DNA from: Epiperipatus broadwayi
Taxonomy: Eukaryota > Onychophora > Udeonychophora > Euonychophora > Peripatidae
Assembly: GCA_028023455.1 (NCBI GenBank)
Contig: JAQFVV010000021.1
Location: 2,780,351-2,844,350 of the forward strand
Length of the DNA stretch: 64,000 bases
Reading direction: 5' to 3'
Shown: one piece after another, positions 1-11,424 of the stretch
Layout: each line of letters starts with the position of its first letter
Position numbering within the stretch: position 1 is the stretch's first letter
The notes under the pieces: model-generated
The model's input: the letters and a program-made list of their open reading frames with translations, nothing else
Database searches by the model: none
Told to the model about the DNA's origin: nothing
Translations under genes and position numbers: made by a program

Positions 1-1703
1 ATAATCTAAGAGTATATATAAAAAAAAAGGAATAAAATAAGCCACTGCCAGTAATTAACACACAAACATTTATTTATTTCACATATATATAAGATTTAAA
101 ATTATTTTAGTATTAGTTTTACATTTTAACATTTAACATTATTTTTAACTTTACTTTAGATTTTTGACTTTAATTTACATTTAATTACTATTATATTCTA
201 ATTTTACATTTTAATTAAGTTCGCACAGATGGGATTATAAAAGCTTGTTATAATAAGTTGCTATAGATCGGTTACATAGATTACACGGTTAAAAACATTC
301 CAAAGTAAACATAAGCGATCAAAATATAAATTTATTGATTACTGACAATTGCGGAGGGAAATTTATATGTAACCCAATAGTATTCACCATAAGATACTTG
401 CATTGTCACCAATAACTTAAAAGACATCCGAATAAATACATTTTAGATACTCACCGTAAGGTATCATTATTTATCGAATGTCTATATATATTTTGATCAA
501 ATATGAAAATGCAAAACATAGTTAACCGATAAACAATCCATGCAAGCATCTATAAACAACTTAAATTTAATGCATTTTTATTTAGGGTCGAGCATTTATA
601 TAATTTAACTTATCGGAAAACAGAAATCATAATAAAACTTAAAGAACAAAAAAAGTAAATAAATAAATGGAAATGATTTTAAATATATATAAAAAAAAGA
701 AATACATCAAATAACATTATTAATAATTAAATTGGTCAGATAGGATAAGATTGCAATCATTTAACTCTGGAAAGTTTAATTTAATGTTCATTTTTTTATA
801 AAGTTCTTACGGTTTAAAATGTTCATCTTTTACAGTTGCCTGCCATGAACGTGAATTCCCACGCCGTCCTAAAATTGGTATTCTGTTGCCGTTGTTTTAT
901 TTATTCATTCGGAGGCTTTTTAATTTAGTTGGTCCTCAATGTAGGAAACGATAGTTCATTTCTCCCTTCTTTAACAGCTGAAAGAATTGACAGACGCACT
1001 GTCAATTCTTTCAACCTCCGTACTACTACATATAGTCACATCGTAATAATCAATTTCCAGTCACTGATTAATAATTTCCAAATTTTCCTTTTATATTAAT
1101 GTGAAGGATTGAATTTACATTACGTCACCGATGCGATGGTCCTTTCGCTGCGGTCCGATTCCATAGGGATTTCTTCTTATTTGCTAACAGTTTTTATTGT
1201 TTACTTATCTGACCGGTGTTTTTACATTTAAATGCCGAAGGCTGGTTTACATTTAACTAATTAACAATCATTTCCATTTCTGATTAATTAACCTGTTTTC
1301 CAAATCAAAAATATATTTAAAGATAAATTTAAAGATATAATTTCATCTCCAAATCTTTTTAAAATTTAGTTTTAAAATACTTTTTCTTTAATAAAGTTTT
1401 ATTTTAATAATTTTTCATTATCTGTGCGATTTAATATATAAGAGTTTAAGATGATATTTACTTTCCATTTTTAATTCTTAAAGAAAATTTTTAAATGCGA
1501 ACTTTTTAATTTACTTTCATGTTTAATAAATAAAAAAAAAAAACAACAATGTAACGAACGTCTGTGCTCGTTACATATCAGTAAAGTTACTTAAAAAAAA
1601 ATGATCAAAAAAAAAAAAAATTTTACTTAGGGTTAGTAATTACGGTACACGATTGACGAAGACATTTACAAACATCCGGTTAATAATTTTACAAAAGGAC
1701 TAT
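1..1703. other. A+T-rich stretch without a gene
   Basis: No coding frame could be recognised. The stretch holds a perfect hairpin at 980-1012, and the part at about 380-475 is an inverted, diverged match to about 3302-3395 (shared core reading GATACCTTAnGnTGAGTATC). It therefore probably belongs to the same retroelement locus as the inverted LTR copies at 1704-1897 and 3611-3803. Confidence 0.5.
980..1012. repeat. Perfect 14-bp hairpin with 5-nt loop
   Basis: GAAAGAATTGACAG pairs fully with CTGTCAATTCTTTC around the loop ACGCA. A stem this long and perfect is unlikely by chance. It lies in sequence that appears to belong to an old LTR retroelement. Whether it is transcribed is unknown. Confidence 0.75.
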
Positions 1704-1897
1704 TATATCTTAATAATTTTAACTTTTTACGAAACTCTTAGTTTGTTTTTTTTTTTTTTATTATAGGAAAACTCCCTCTCCCCTCTTTAAAATAATTAAT
1801 TGTAACTTTCAAATTCTTTTTTCCGAAAGATTTTGATAATAATTTTTATCCAAAATTATTTTATATACATGTGCCAATTTGGCATTGGCACATTACA
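1704..1897 (-). mobile_element. LTR-like end, inverted copy
   Basis: The reverse complement of this stretch matches 3611-3803 almost base for base, starting TGTAATGTGCCAATGCC and running to AATTATTAAGATATA. It contains the small palindrome TGCCAATTTGGCA followed by a second GGCA. At the other copy the sequence starts directly after a polypurine tract, so I read it as the 5' end of an LTR. Here it lies in inverted orientation, next to a gag-like remnant on the plus strand. The match stops at 1704, so only part of the LTR is shared. Confidence 0.7.
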
Positions 1898-1902
1898 CAA
1901 TG

Positions 1903-2609
1903 TTCCCAGCGAGGAACAAAATAAAACCGAAACTAGTGAAATAGAAAAGGTCCCCAGTGAAGAAAAAATAGAAATTCAAGCGGAAGAAGTAGAGAATGCG
2001 TCAAGTGAGAAACAAAAAGAGGAAGACAAAAAAGAGGTTGAGCAAAAAGAAGAGAAAAGAGAAATCATAGCTTTACTAAACAGCATGTTTCAAAAACAAA
2101 AAGAAACAGCAGAAGAATATAAAAAAATAGCTGAAGAGCTTAAAGACCAAAATAATGAAATGAAGAGTAAATTGGAAGGGCAAGCTGAAATGCTTGAAAA
2201 GTTAAAGGACCAGATCGAAATGGGCCAGAATAAAATAAAAGAAGAAATTAGGGAAGAAATACAAGAGATTAAAACTCAAGTAGAATCAAATAGAGACCGC
2301 TTACGAAGTAATTGAAAAAAATAAGACAGAAGAGAGAAAAGTAATTGAGGAGATAAAAGTCGGAATGACGGATTTAGCTCGGAAAGTAAATCAAAAAATG
2401 GTTCGCAAACAGAAATAAAACAGTGTGACCACTCGAGTGCAAACGCGCACATTATGAACAACCCGGCAATCGTGAACCAGTTTTTGAAAATACGAATATT
2501 TTCTGGCCATCAAGGTGAAGCTCCTATGGAGCATTTAAATAGTTTGGAGTGCTATTTCGCTATAAATCAATTAAGTGAGGAGCGTGACTTTCACAAAATA
2601 AATGTGTAA
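1903..2609 (+). pseudogene. Gag-like remnant of an LTR retroelement
   Basis: An open frame runs to the stop at 2313-2315. It is very rich in Glu and Lys and has the heptad pattern of a long coiled coil (roughly KQKETAEEYKKIAEELKDQN through IREEIQEIKTQVE). The coiled coil resumes in another frame after about 2300 (VIEEIKVGMTDLARKVNQKM), which points to a frameshift. From about 2455 a third segment reads FLKIRIFSGHQGEAPMEHLN followed by LECYFAINQLSEERDF. This resembles the start of the Ty3/gypsy Gag core, where a 'F.G....W...FE.....N.W' type segment is usual. It ends at a stop at 2607. The available ATG at 1833 lies inside the inverted LTR copy and is not a credible native start. No protease or polymerase follows. 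The gag assignment is by pattern only. Confidence 0.5.
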
Positions 2610-3597
2610 AATCAAAGTAGACAAACGAAATGAAAATGTTTTTTTTTTTTTAATGAAATAAATAAGTGTATAATGAACGTATTAATGGAAATAAAACATT
2701 ATTAAATAAAGTTAAAAAAAAAAGGAAAAAAAAGAAAAGGGTATTAAATTAGGATTGAGGTGTGTGCGAGTATTTGAGCAAGGAGATAAATTCCGGGCCT
2801 GACTTTTGTTGGATTAAGCCTTGTCTTACGGTGACTTTGTTCTACAGATGGGTAGTGCGAAAAATAATTAATATTGATGATGATGCACCAGTAGAAAAGT
2901 CCTGGCATATAAAAATAAATAAATCTGGAGGAAAAATTCCCAGTAACCAAATAAAATAAATATTTTAGTAAGTCGAATGTGCAGTAGAGATAGTCCTGCC
3001 ATTCGCAATCTTAAAGTCCCTTTTCATGATCCGTTGTGCACAACAGTTGCCCATGCTGTAGTCACGACTTCCGCAAGAAATTAAAAGTTGGTTTAAATCA
3101 GCACAAAGTCGATCTGTGTGTTGAATTGCCTTATATTTTGCTGCCTACTTCTCTTAATATTACATGCACTCTAGAAAAATAAGAATTTGAAATGGTCAAT
3201 ACTTAGGAAAAGTGATCAACGCACATGTTAATCAAGAAAAATGTTAGTAAATAAATAAGTATGCATGGGTATATACGCGCACATACACTGTAATATTCAG
3301 TAAATACGATACCTTATGATGAGTATCTTAAATGTATTTATCCAGATATCCTTTTAGGTTATTTTCTTGGTACTGCTGCACCTTATGGTGAGTGCAAAAA
3401 GGGATGTATTTATTATAGTTTCCCTGTAAACAAGTCCAGTAATAACTCGATATCTAGAATATTAGTAGGTGTAGAATTATGCTGTGCATATACACATGTG
3501 TAGGAATTATCTAGAATAAAAAAAATTAATAAATCTTTACAGTCAACAATTAAAATTGCAAGAGATAAAATGGTCAAAAATGACGCATTTTACTCTA
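2610..3597 (+). other. Decayed internal part of the LTR element
   Basis: This lies between the gag-like remnant and the polypurine tract. No polymerase motif could be read in any frame. A 65-codon open frame at 2762-2959 is not recognised. The part around 3302-3395 is an inverted match to about 380-475 at the window start. The arrangement suggests that most of pol is lost. Confidence 0.4.
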
Positions 3598-3598
3598 A

Positions 3599-3610
3599 AA
3601 CGAAGGGGGG
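3599..3610 (+). promoter_or_regulatory. Polypurine tract before an LTR
   Basis: The purine run CGAAGGGGGG ends exactly where the shared LTR sequence TGTAATG begins. This is the position of the primer for plus-strand synthesis in LTR retroelements. It supports reading 3611 as an LTR 5' boundary. Confidence 0.6.
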
Positions 3611-4932
3611 TGTAATGTGCCAATGCCAAATTGGCACATGTATATAAAATAATTTTGGATAAAAATTATTATCAAAATCTTTCGGAAAAAAGAATTTGAA
3701 AGTTACAATTAATTACTTTAAAGAGGGGAGAGGGAGTTTTCCTATAATAAAAAAAAAAAAACAAACTAAGAGTTTCGTAAAAAGTTAAAATTATTAAGAT
3801 ATAAAAAAAAAAAAAAAAATCTCTTTTCATTCCAGTTTATTGTAATAGATTATATTAGTGCGTGCGAATGTAAACAAAAGTATGCATGTAAGAATAATAT
3901 AAAAAAAGAAAAATGAATAAAGAAATGAAATGTATTTCAAAAGAAACACAGTGGTGGACTGCTAATTAAAGATATGAAAACAACACATTTTAAAATAGCT
4001 ACTACTAATAAAATATTCAATCGAAAAACACGTTGTCATAATAATTAATCTAAAGGAATTTCGACAACACGTATTGCCGGAGGATATAAAAACAAAAACA
4101 CGTCGCAGGTATAAATAGACTTTTTTTCGTTTATCAGACATTCAGTTGGAGTGTGAAATTCAGTCTAGTTTTACTGTGTCAGTTTACAGAAATGCAGTGC
4201 TGAAAAGCTTTTGGAAATATACGCTTGCGCTCCAGCCTTGTTAGTCCAATAAGACCATCAAAACCTGCCTGAGAAATAATGTCTGGATAACAACACAGAA
4301 ACCCTCCGTCAAAACGTGCAGCTGTCTCCAAGAAGAAACCAACGGATTACCATAAATTCTCTTCCATAAACAAAATCTAACCGGTTAGATACAATCCATT
4401 TGAAGCAGCAGAAGTAGCCACTGACAAGAAAAAAAATCCTAGGTATCTGTTTTATTATTATTATTTACCAGTAGTAGTCACCACTGTAATCCGTAAATAT
4501 TGAAGATTAACATTATATGAACTCTATCATACATAAAAGGAACTATTGATGTGTGTGCGAGAGTCTCAAATGTCATTAATGCTTTATTATTATTTTTGCG
4601 AATGAGAGTTAATTTAAATGTCTAAGATTATGTTGCTTTATTCATGAAATATCCTATCATATGTAAATTTAAAATGTGCGTGTGTGAAATTTGGATTTAT
4701 AAAATGTTTAGAATGCGTTGATGTTGGTTAGTAAATTATATTTAAACTTAATTGATGTTGATTGAAATAAATTATTTTTAAATTTAAACTTGATCTGTCG
4801 GTCAATTCTTTTTATCAATATCTTATTAGCAATAAATATCATTGATTAAAATTAGACTGGGCTGGTTAAGGGAATTGTTTCGAGTGCTGGATTATGAGCC
4901 TACTACCCGAATATGTTAGTCTTCAGACTAGC
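3611..4932 (+). mobile_element. Candidate LTR with core promoter
   Basis: The left boundary is supported by the preceding polypurine tract and by the inverted copy at 1704-1897. A TATA box at 4110 and an initiator-like TCAGTT at about 4142 lie where a U3/R border would be. A primer-binding-site-like TGGCGCCCC follows at 4933. If both borders are right, the LTR is about 1.3 kb and is preceded by the internal end of one element and followed by the start of another, a layout left by recombination between LTRs. The right border is weak because no terminal CA directly precedes the site. Confidence 0.45.
4110..4147 (+). promoter_or_regulatory. TATA box and initiator in the candidate LTR
   Basis: TATAAATAGA at 4110-4119 is followed 32 bases downstream by TCAGTT, the usual animal initiator motif. 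The spacing is that of a Pol II core promoter. The GC-richer stretch downstream (to about 4340) would be the start of the transcript. Confidence 0.5.
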
Positions 4933-4941
4933 TGGCGCCCC
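4933..4941 (+). promoter_or_regulatory. Possible primer binding site
   Basis: TGGCGCCCC starts with the TGG that pairs with the CCA end of a tRNA, and its first eight bases equal those of tRNA-Lys type sites. The match does not continue beyond that. A short GC hairpin (CCCCGGGG then CCCCG) overlaps it. Confidence 0.3.
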
Positions 4942-5289
4942 GGGGTTTACCCCGAAACAAATAAAGTATTTGGATGGTAGGAGTTTGAATCTAGCAGCCG
5001 AGATGGGCCATTGTTGATAGTTAAAGCTATTAATAAGATCTCCCATTTTGCTCGAACGTGCCGGTTCGTTCACCTAACCTTTATAATATTATAAATGTAT
5101 TGTGAAGGAGTTTGAAACCGGCCAAAACTTATATATACGTATAAGTAGGTGGTTTCAGCGGTTCGACCCGGTACAATATATATATTCTACTCCCTACAAA
5201 ATATCTACATAGAGAGATAATAAAGTAAAAGACTACACTCTTTAGGTTAGTCAAATTCCAGATGGTGATAAGTTATGTTTTCTTTTATT

Positions 5290-5402
5290 ATATCACAATT
5301 GAGCTGAGAAAAGACAGATTCTCATTTGCTGACTAGTGCTCATATTCAAACCTGGTCACAGTTTTTCAAGCAAGTGGAATAACCATTATACCATGGGCTG
5401 CT
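5290..5402 (-). mobile_element. tRNA-derived SINE
   Basis: On the minus strand the sequence GCAGCCCATGG leads into TGGTATAATGG, a perfect Pol III A box, at 5393-5383. A B-box-like GGTTTGAATATG follows at 5352-5341. The spacing is that of a tRNA gene. The body continues into an A-rich tail toward lower coordinates. The tRNA of origin is not clear. Confidence 0.65.
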
Positions 5403-7890
5403 TCTTTATATAAAAAGTGTCATATATATATATGTGTGTGTGTGTGTTATGTGGATGTCATTTCAAAAACATTTTAATATTTTATATTTAATTTGAATTC
5501 TCAGAAGGCAATACATAAAATCATAATAAAAACATGCATTTGTTTGAAAAATATCAAAATGATATATGTTATCTGTTTCATTTTTTCCTCTTATCATTTC
5601 TTTTTTTTTTCAAATCAAAAATAAATTTTACAAGCTTCAGAAATAAACTGCAAATAAAAAATGTATTGATGATCACATTTAAATTACAAAAATTGACAAC
5701 TGCTTCAAATACCCTTCTTTCTTTCTTTCTTTCTTTCTTTCTACATATTAAACTATAAATACTGATAGATAACTGATTATTTTATGTAAATTACATCACA
5801 ACAGCCTTCATGCCTATAAAACCAATAGAATGTCAGCAATGGGTTGCCACAGCAACATAAATGGAATTTTTATGTGTGTGCATGCATGAAATGTTCTTAA
5901 AATATATCTGCTGAATTCAGTTTACAATTAGTTAATAGAATTGTATATGCGTGTGCATAATTATTCATTTGTAAACCAGTATATTTTAAACCTTTTGTTT
6001 GAATGTATTCAAAAAGCATTACATGTGTCAGATCATCATAAAAAATAACAATGGAATAAATAAATGATTAAGCAAGCAATTAGATGCTTGAGAGGGCAAA
6101 CAATGTCAATGAACCAGAAGCCATATACTGAATATTAATCCAGGAATTGTAACTCTGCCAGTCTACTAATGTTCTAAACTTTTCATGGTAAAATAAAGTT
6201 GCAATAGTATTGCTATGGTGTCCTAAAGTGTTATCTGTATAACTGATCATAATATTAATCTGCATTATATATTAAGGTGACTGGTGATTAGTTCTTTCTC
6301 TAAGATGCATGCTGTCCATCTCTGAAACAATGCATGTGTTATATAGCAATGTAGTTTAATTATTCGCCACAAACATATTAAGGTAGTAGAATCTCTGGGT
6401 TATAAGTTACAACATAAAATATGGCTGTGTGTTTTGTATCTTAACCCACAAAGGAAAACATGCTAGCATTATGTTTTAGTTTTAAATTTGGCAAAACTAT
6501 TTTTGAAATGTTTTGAAATAATTCAAACAGTGTATAGTAGAAAGTCATTAGTATGAGAATATTTCAAATGGCTTTAAAAATTTTGTGATGGCAAAGAGAA
6601 CCTTGAAGACAGTATATTATAGCATGAAACAGACTCACATTTTATGTCATAATTCATGATCCATACATGCTAGCATTTGGAAATTTTGTGATTCAATAGC
6701 CAAATTATCTCACTATGTGAGACATTCATTGATTCACAGAGAGTATTAAATGTGCCTTGAAGACAAAAAGTTATCTTTTCACCAAGTCACTGTCTATGTA
6801 ACATAATTGTGAATCTATGAAATAAATAATTATTTATAGCACAGCTTCTCGACATTATCTTTTATTGTTTAGAATTTCATTGCATTTTAAATGTATACAA
6901 GAAATGTAAATAATCTTGCCAGAAAGATTGAAAGATAACACTCATACATTTATTAAATGTGTTGCTACCCAGCCATTGTTTAATACAGCGATATAGTAAT
7001 GACTACAAGAAATAAAAATTTCTAAAACTGAAGCTAAACTGTCAATTCTGGTAATTAAATATAATGTGATCTCCTAAACAACTGACTGCTTGATTATTTT
7101 TATTTATTGCAAGCAAGCTGAAGAAAAATTTTTTTGAAACTAGAAATTATAGTCCTGTGTGTGAGAATGTGCTTTTATATTTTTTTTTCAGTGATTGGCA
7201 CTTAACACCTAACAAGCCCTAGACTATGCATCAACACTCCTCATATATTTTAAGTACTCCATCCACCATTAGGGTCATCAAAAATGACATGAACCTCTGA
7301 GCAACTAAATGGATAATTATTTGCCTATTTTTAATTATTTGTTGTAACAATTATTAATTTTATTAAATTATATTAAAAATAGATAAAAATTCTTTGGTTA
7401 GTTTTTCAGGTGGTCATTTGATGTTATCCTAATGGCCGATTAAGCATTTAATAACATTTTTTTAAAATTTATCTTACTCTCAACTGAGATTCTATTATGA
7501 ATCTTTTAGTGCTCTAACATTGCATTAAAGTTCACATTGATTTACTAGTTTTAAAAAAAATGGCAATATAGAAATTTTTATTGGCTAAATTTAAAAATAA
7601 TATATATATTTTAAAAAATCTTATATTTAATTTGACCCTAAAAAAATTTCTTTTCTTTAAGCACAATTTGAATTGTTATATGTAATTTGAAATGTAAAGC
7701 ATGAGGTATGCATAAATTAATTAATTCAATCATTACTTACAAAAATAATGATTAAAATTAATTAATATATGAGTGTGTGATACTTTTATTTTAAAACACA
7801 CATAACCAGAAATGTGATTGAAGAAAATAATTATTTTTTGATTTTTAATGCATTACCCACCAAATTAAATAAAAGCATTTTTTTATAAAT
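5403..7890. other. Spacer without a gene
   Basis: A+T-rich DNA with a short TATATG/TG run near 5425-5450 and a CTTT run at about 5715-5742. Open frames here are short and follow base composition. Just before, at 5157-5167, GGTTCGACCCGG matches a Pol III B box with no convincing A box upstream. Nothing else is recognisable. Confidence 0.5.
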
Positions 7891-7894
7891 TATT

Positions 7895-8070
7895 ATCATT
7901 AAAAGCCATTCAACACTTAAACAATTTCAATATCAATCAACAATTTCAAACTGTTGTCAAGGCAACCTCCTTTTAACAATAAAGGTAGGGAGGTTGCCTT
8001 GACAACAGTTTGAAATTATTGATTGTTATTGATATTTGGATTGTCTAAGTGTTGACTGGCTTTTAATGAT
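7895..8070 (+). repeat. Fold-back (hairpin) element, copy 1
   Basis: The ends are mirror images: ATCATTAAAAGCCATTCAAC at the left and its complement at 8052-8070. The arms, about 80 bases each, pass through ATATCAATCAACAATTTC and AACTGTTGTCAAGGCAACC. The loop around 7970-7990 is short. Copies 2 (9375-9575) and 3 (13466-13690) share the same arms. The flank ACCCATTTAGCCTTGA on one side is also shared, so the mobile unit is longer than the hairpin. It encodes nothing. Confidence 0.9.
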
Positions 8071-9374
8071 TACTTACATACCCATTTAGCCTTGAACATT
8101 ATTACACTTATTATAAATTATTATATATGTGTGTGTTATTTTTTCTTTATAATTACAACTATAAATTACTGTAATAGATTTCTAAATATAAAATCTTTCC
8201 ATTGACTCGTTGTAAATCGAAAGATTTCGCGAGTATTAATGTGTAATAAGAAAGGTGGACTTAATCAGTGAAGTATTGAATAGCTTCACACTCGCAGATC
8301 TAACCGCTTCAGCTTCACCTATTTAAATAGAAAGTAGGTTGAAGTAAAGAAGGATTCCCCTCTTTTCTTCCGTAGCATAAGCTTATGGTTAAAACACCTG
8401 TAGAGGTCCCTACTATCGTATTTTTATACGCATATTATCGAGGTTATAGCCTCAGTAAATATTACTTACGTAATCAATGTGCGTTTAATAAATTTATAAT
8501 TTTTCTTTTTTAGTATTTGAATATGTTGCAACTGATGTTTTATAGCTATTTGCCCCAAACTTACAAAGTGAGAATCTGAACAATATGGCCATATTTCTAG
8601 TATTTGAAATGAAATTTGTGCATGTTAAAAATTATTTACACTATTTTTGCATTCATTTAATTAGTTAAACAATTAAGAGAAATTAAGATGCCATTCTTTA
8701 TCCCTTTTTGTTTCTACTTTAATTAATTGTAAATGCATTTTAGTGAATTAGACATAAATTCCATGAAAGCATATTTTAAAAATTATACCAACATGCTGAA
8801 AATGTACTAAACTGATTTTAATGCAGTACAAAATGTGACTCATTAACACTACTTGGATGAACAACCAGCTGGATAACCTGAAATATTGCATTGTCATAAT
8901 ATATTGTCATTGATACCTTACATGTGTCCAAAATTTGAAGAAAATCCATTCAATAAAAATATGTTAAATATCAAGATTTGACCCACATAAACAAAATTTT
9001 TAAATTAAATAAAAGCATTTAACAAAAAGACTTTTTAAGATAAATGTTTTTTTATTCTATTAATGCATTTTACCAATACAGAAAAATCATTGATCAAGTT
9101 TGGTTGTCATATTGTTGCAGAAATGGTTAACATTCAATGTTTTAAAGATACTACCAATTTCATATATCATTTTAAAACTATCTGTCATCTGACTACTCAA
9201 GCATCACATGATTATATTGATGACCAACTATAATTATATAATAACTAACTACAAAATTGTTACAAAACATAACCTCATTAATGACTAATGAAAATATATT
9301 TGGTATGTGTGGGGTTAAACAAAAAAAAATATCTAAGAACTTAAACTTACATTTAAGTATATATAAATATAAGT
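8071..9374. other. Spacer without a gene
   Basis: The stretch 8195-8480 is richer in CpG than its surroundings (TCGAAAGATTTCGCGAG, then TATCGTATTTTTATACG) and could be an unrecognised element end or a small regulatory block. The remainder is ordinary A+T-rich DNA with no readable coding frame. Confidence 0.45.
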
Positions 9375-9575
9375 GTAATAATGCTCAAGTTTAAATGGGT
9401 TTATAAATAATCAGTAAAAACCAGTTAACAGACAATCCCAATATCAATAACAATCAACAATTTCAAACTGTTGCTAAGGCAACTTTCTTTATTGTTAAAA
9501 GGAGTTTGCCTTGACAACAGTTTGAAATTGTTATTGATATTGGGATTAGCTAAGTGTTAACTGGTTTTTAATGAT
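9375..9575 (-). repeat. Fold-back element, copy 2 (inverted)
   Basis: The hairpin spans 9410-9575, with arms running ATCAGTAAAAACCAG through CCCAATATCAATAACAATC and CAACAATTTCAAACTG. The shoulder that lies to the right of copies 1 and 3 (ACCCATTTAGCCTTGA) is here at 9375-9410 in reverse complement. This copy therefore lies in the opposite orientation and the unit includes the shoulder. Confidence 0.9.
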
Positions 9576-10691
9576 ATAAATATATGTGTGTAATGGTAAC
9601 CACCCTTTTCATAATTGATAATAATAAAATGAAAACACAATATTCAATAATTAATTTTAGGCTAGGGGAATTTAAAGGTAACTAATCGGCCACCATGTAC
9701 ATGGTGGAGTGATTTTACACATTTAATTTTAATTGTCTATGGCCACAAGTAATGATCAAATTGAACACATAAAAAACTAGTCTCTATGCAGATTTAACTA
9801 TATTTTCTGATTGCTGCCCCCACCTCTGCCACCTTAATACTATTATTAAATGACAAAAAAATAATCAGCCTAGATTTTGGATGAGAAACAAACAAACAAC
9901 AAAATTATTAACAGTAACAATAACTTTAATTAACCAATAAAATAATAATAAAAATATTCATATATCTACATTTAAAATTATATAAAGAGCATGTAAGAGA
10001 GGAAAAACCGTTGTGGCTTTATAATAATTGGTCAAAAAAGCTAATAGGAAGTGTAGTTAATTAGCTTGATATCTTTGTGAGTTCACATGTATTTCTGTGT
10101 TCATTAATTCAGATATATTGCCATTAAAATAATTAATTTTAAATGTCTGCTAGAAATATTAACATTTTAACTTCTTTTGATTCATTCCATGATAGTTTCC
10201 CAATGAGCTTCCATTGTAATTTGCCTATGATAGTTTTCCAGACATTTAGAACATTAAAATAAATAGATTTACAAACTAATTCATAGAAGACTATTTCCAT
10301 GCAATAATCAATTTAGATGGCTAATTCTCTTCTTCTAGCAAGGGAGGGTCACATATTCAGCTTTGGCATTAGATAGTAATGATCGGATTGGTAGGATCAA
10401 AGTTAACTTCAAGGTATTCTTTTGTTTACAGCTTCATAGTCGGCTACATCATTGGAAAGGCCAGGGAAAGCATTCTGGAATTTTTTAACCCTAAGGATTG
10501 CATAATTTTTACTTAAATAATCATTACCATTTTTACTGAATTCTATTCAGTAAGTGGAACAATAAAAAAGCAAGAATACTTCTCACCTTATGTAAACCAC
10601 ATGATTGAAGAGAGTTTCTGCAACTGGTGTCTATAGCAACATTGTTTTTTTTAATTTAAAATAAAAAATGATAGTACATTTTACTTTTTAC
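9576..10691. other. Spacer without a gene
   Basis: A stretch at 10320-10500 is somewhat richer in G+C but has no recognised product in any frame. No RNA gene or element end was seen. Confidence 0.4.
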
Positions 10692-10880
10692 AGATTGGCT
10701 ATCTTAATATATGTCTGAACACTTATTGCATATATGTGTGATGATAATCTGGCCCAACTGATGATTGCTGGTTTAGCATGAAATACATATATTGGTGATT
10801 ATTCATCTTTTCAACATGGTGTTCAAGTGTATCAGTGATATGAGATAGAGTGGTGGGTGGTATGAAAGTCTGTGCTCATA

Positions 10881-10885
<5 letters not shown>
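10692..10885 (+). repeat. Dispersed repeat B, 3' part
   Basis: It carries the family B landmarks GGCTATCTTAATATATGTCT, GATAATCTGGCCCAACTGAT, GGTTTAGCATGAAATACATA and AAAGTCTGTGCTCATATACC, in the same order as at 11049-11424. Related copies lie at 52393-52760 (minus) and 55295-55805 (plus). It has no coding capacity. Its class is unknown. Confidence 0.8.

Positions 10886-10970
<85 letters not shown>
10886..10970. repeat. TA microsatellite
   Basis: About 42 uninterrupted TA units, directly after the end of a family B repeat. Confidence 0.98.
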
Positions 10971-10972
<2 letters not shown>

Positions 10973-11424
10973 ATATAGGTGTATAACAAGCCTATATTTC
11001 AGTTATTACATAGTAGAGATGTCTGCCCATCTCTTGGAAATGTATTAAATGGATTATGTCCTGTACATGAGGGGTTTGACTGACTTTAGGTCAACATGGG
11101 TGTGACAAGAATCTCAGCCTCAGGGTGGCCTTTGAGCATTCTATCATCAGATTTTTAATTGGATAGACAGTTGAAGAGTTGGAGTGTGTAGGGTATTGAA
11201 GCCAGTCCATTAAAGTATGTAGATTGGCTATCTTAATATGTGTCTGAGCACTTACTGCATATATGTGTGGAGATGATAATCTGGACCAACTGATGATTGC
11301 TGGTTTAGCATGAAATACATATATTTGTGATTATTTATCTTTTTGACCTATATGTGTTCAAGTGTATCAGTGATACGAGATAGAGTGGTGAGTGATGTGA
11401 AAGTCTGTTTATATACCCTATATA
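10971..11424 (+). repeat. Dispersed repeat B, longer copy
   Basis: From 11049 the copy runs in parallel with 55295-55700, including ATGGGTGTGACAAGAATC, TCAGGGTGGCC and GAAGAGTTGGAGTGTGTAG. The part at 10995-11075 (TGTATTAAATGGATTATGTC) is the reverse complement of 55285-55345, so one segment has been flipped between the copies. No open frame is present. Confidence 0.8.
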
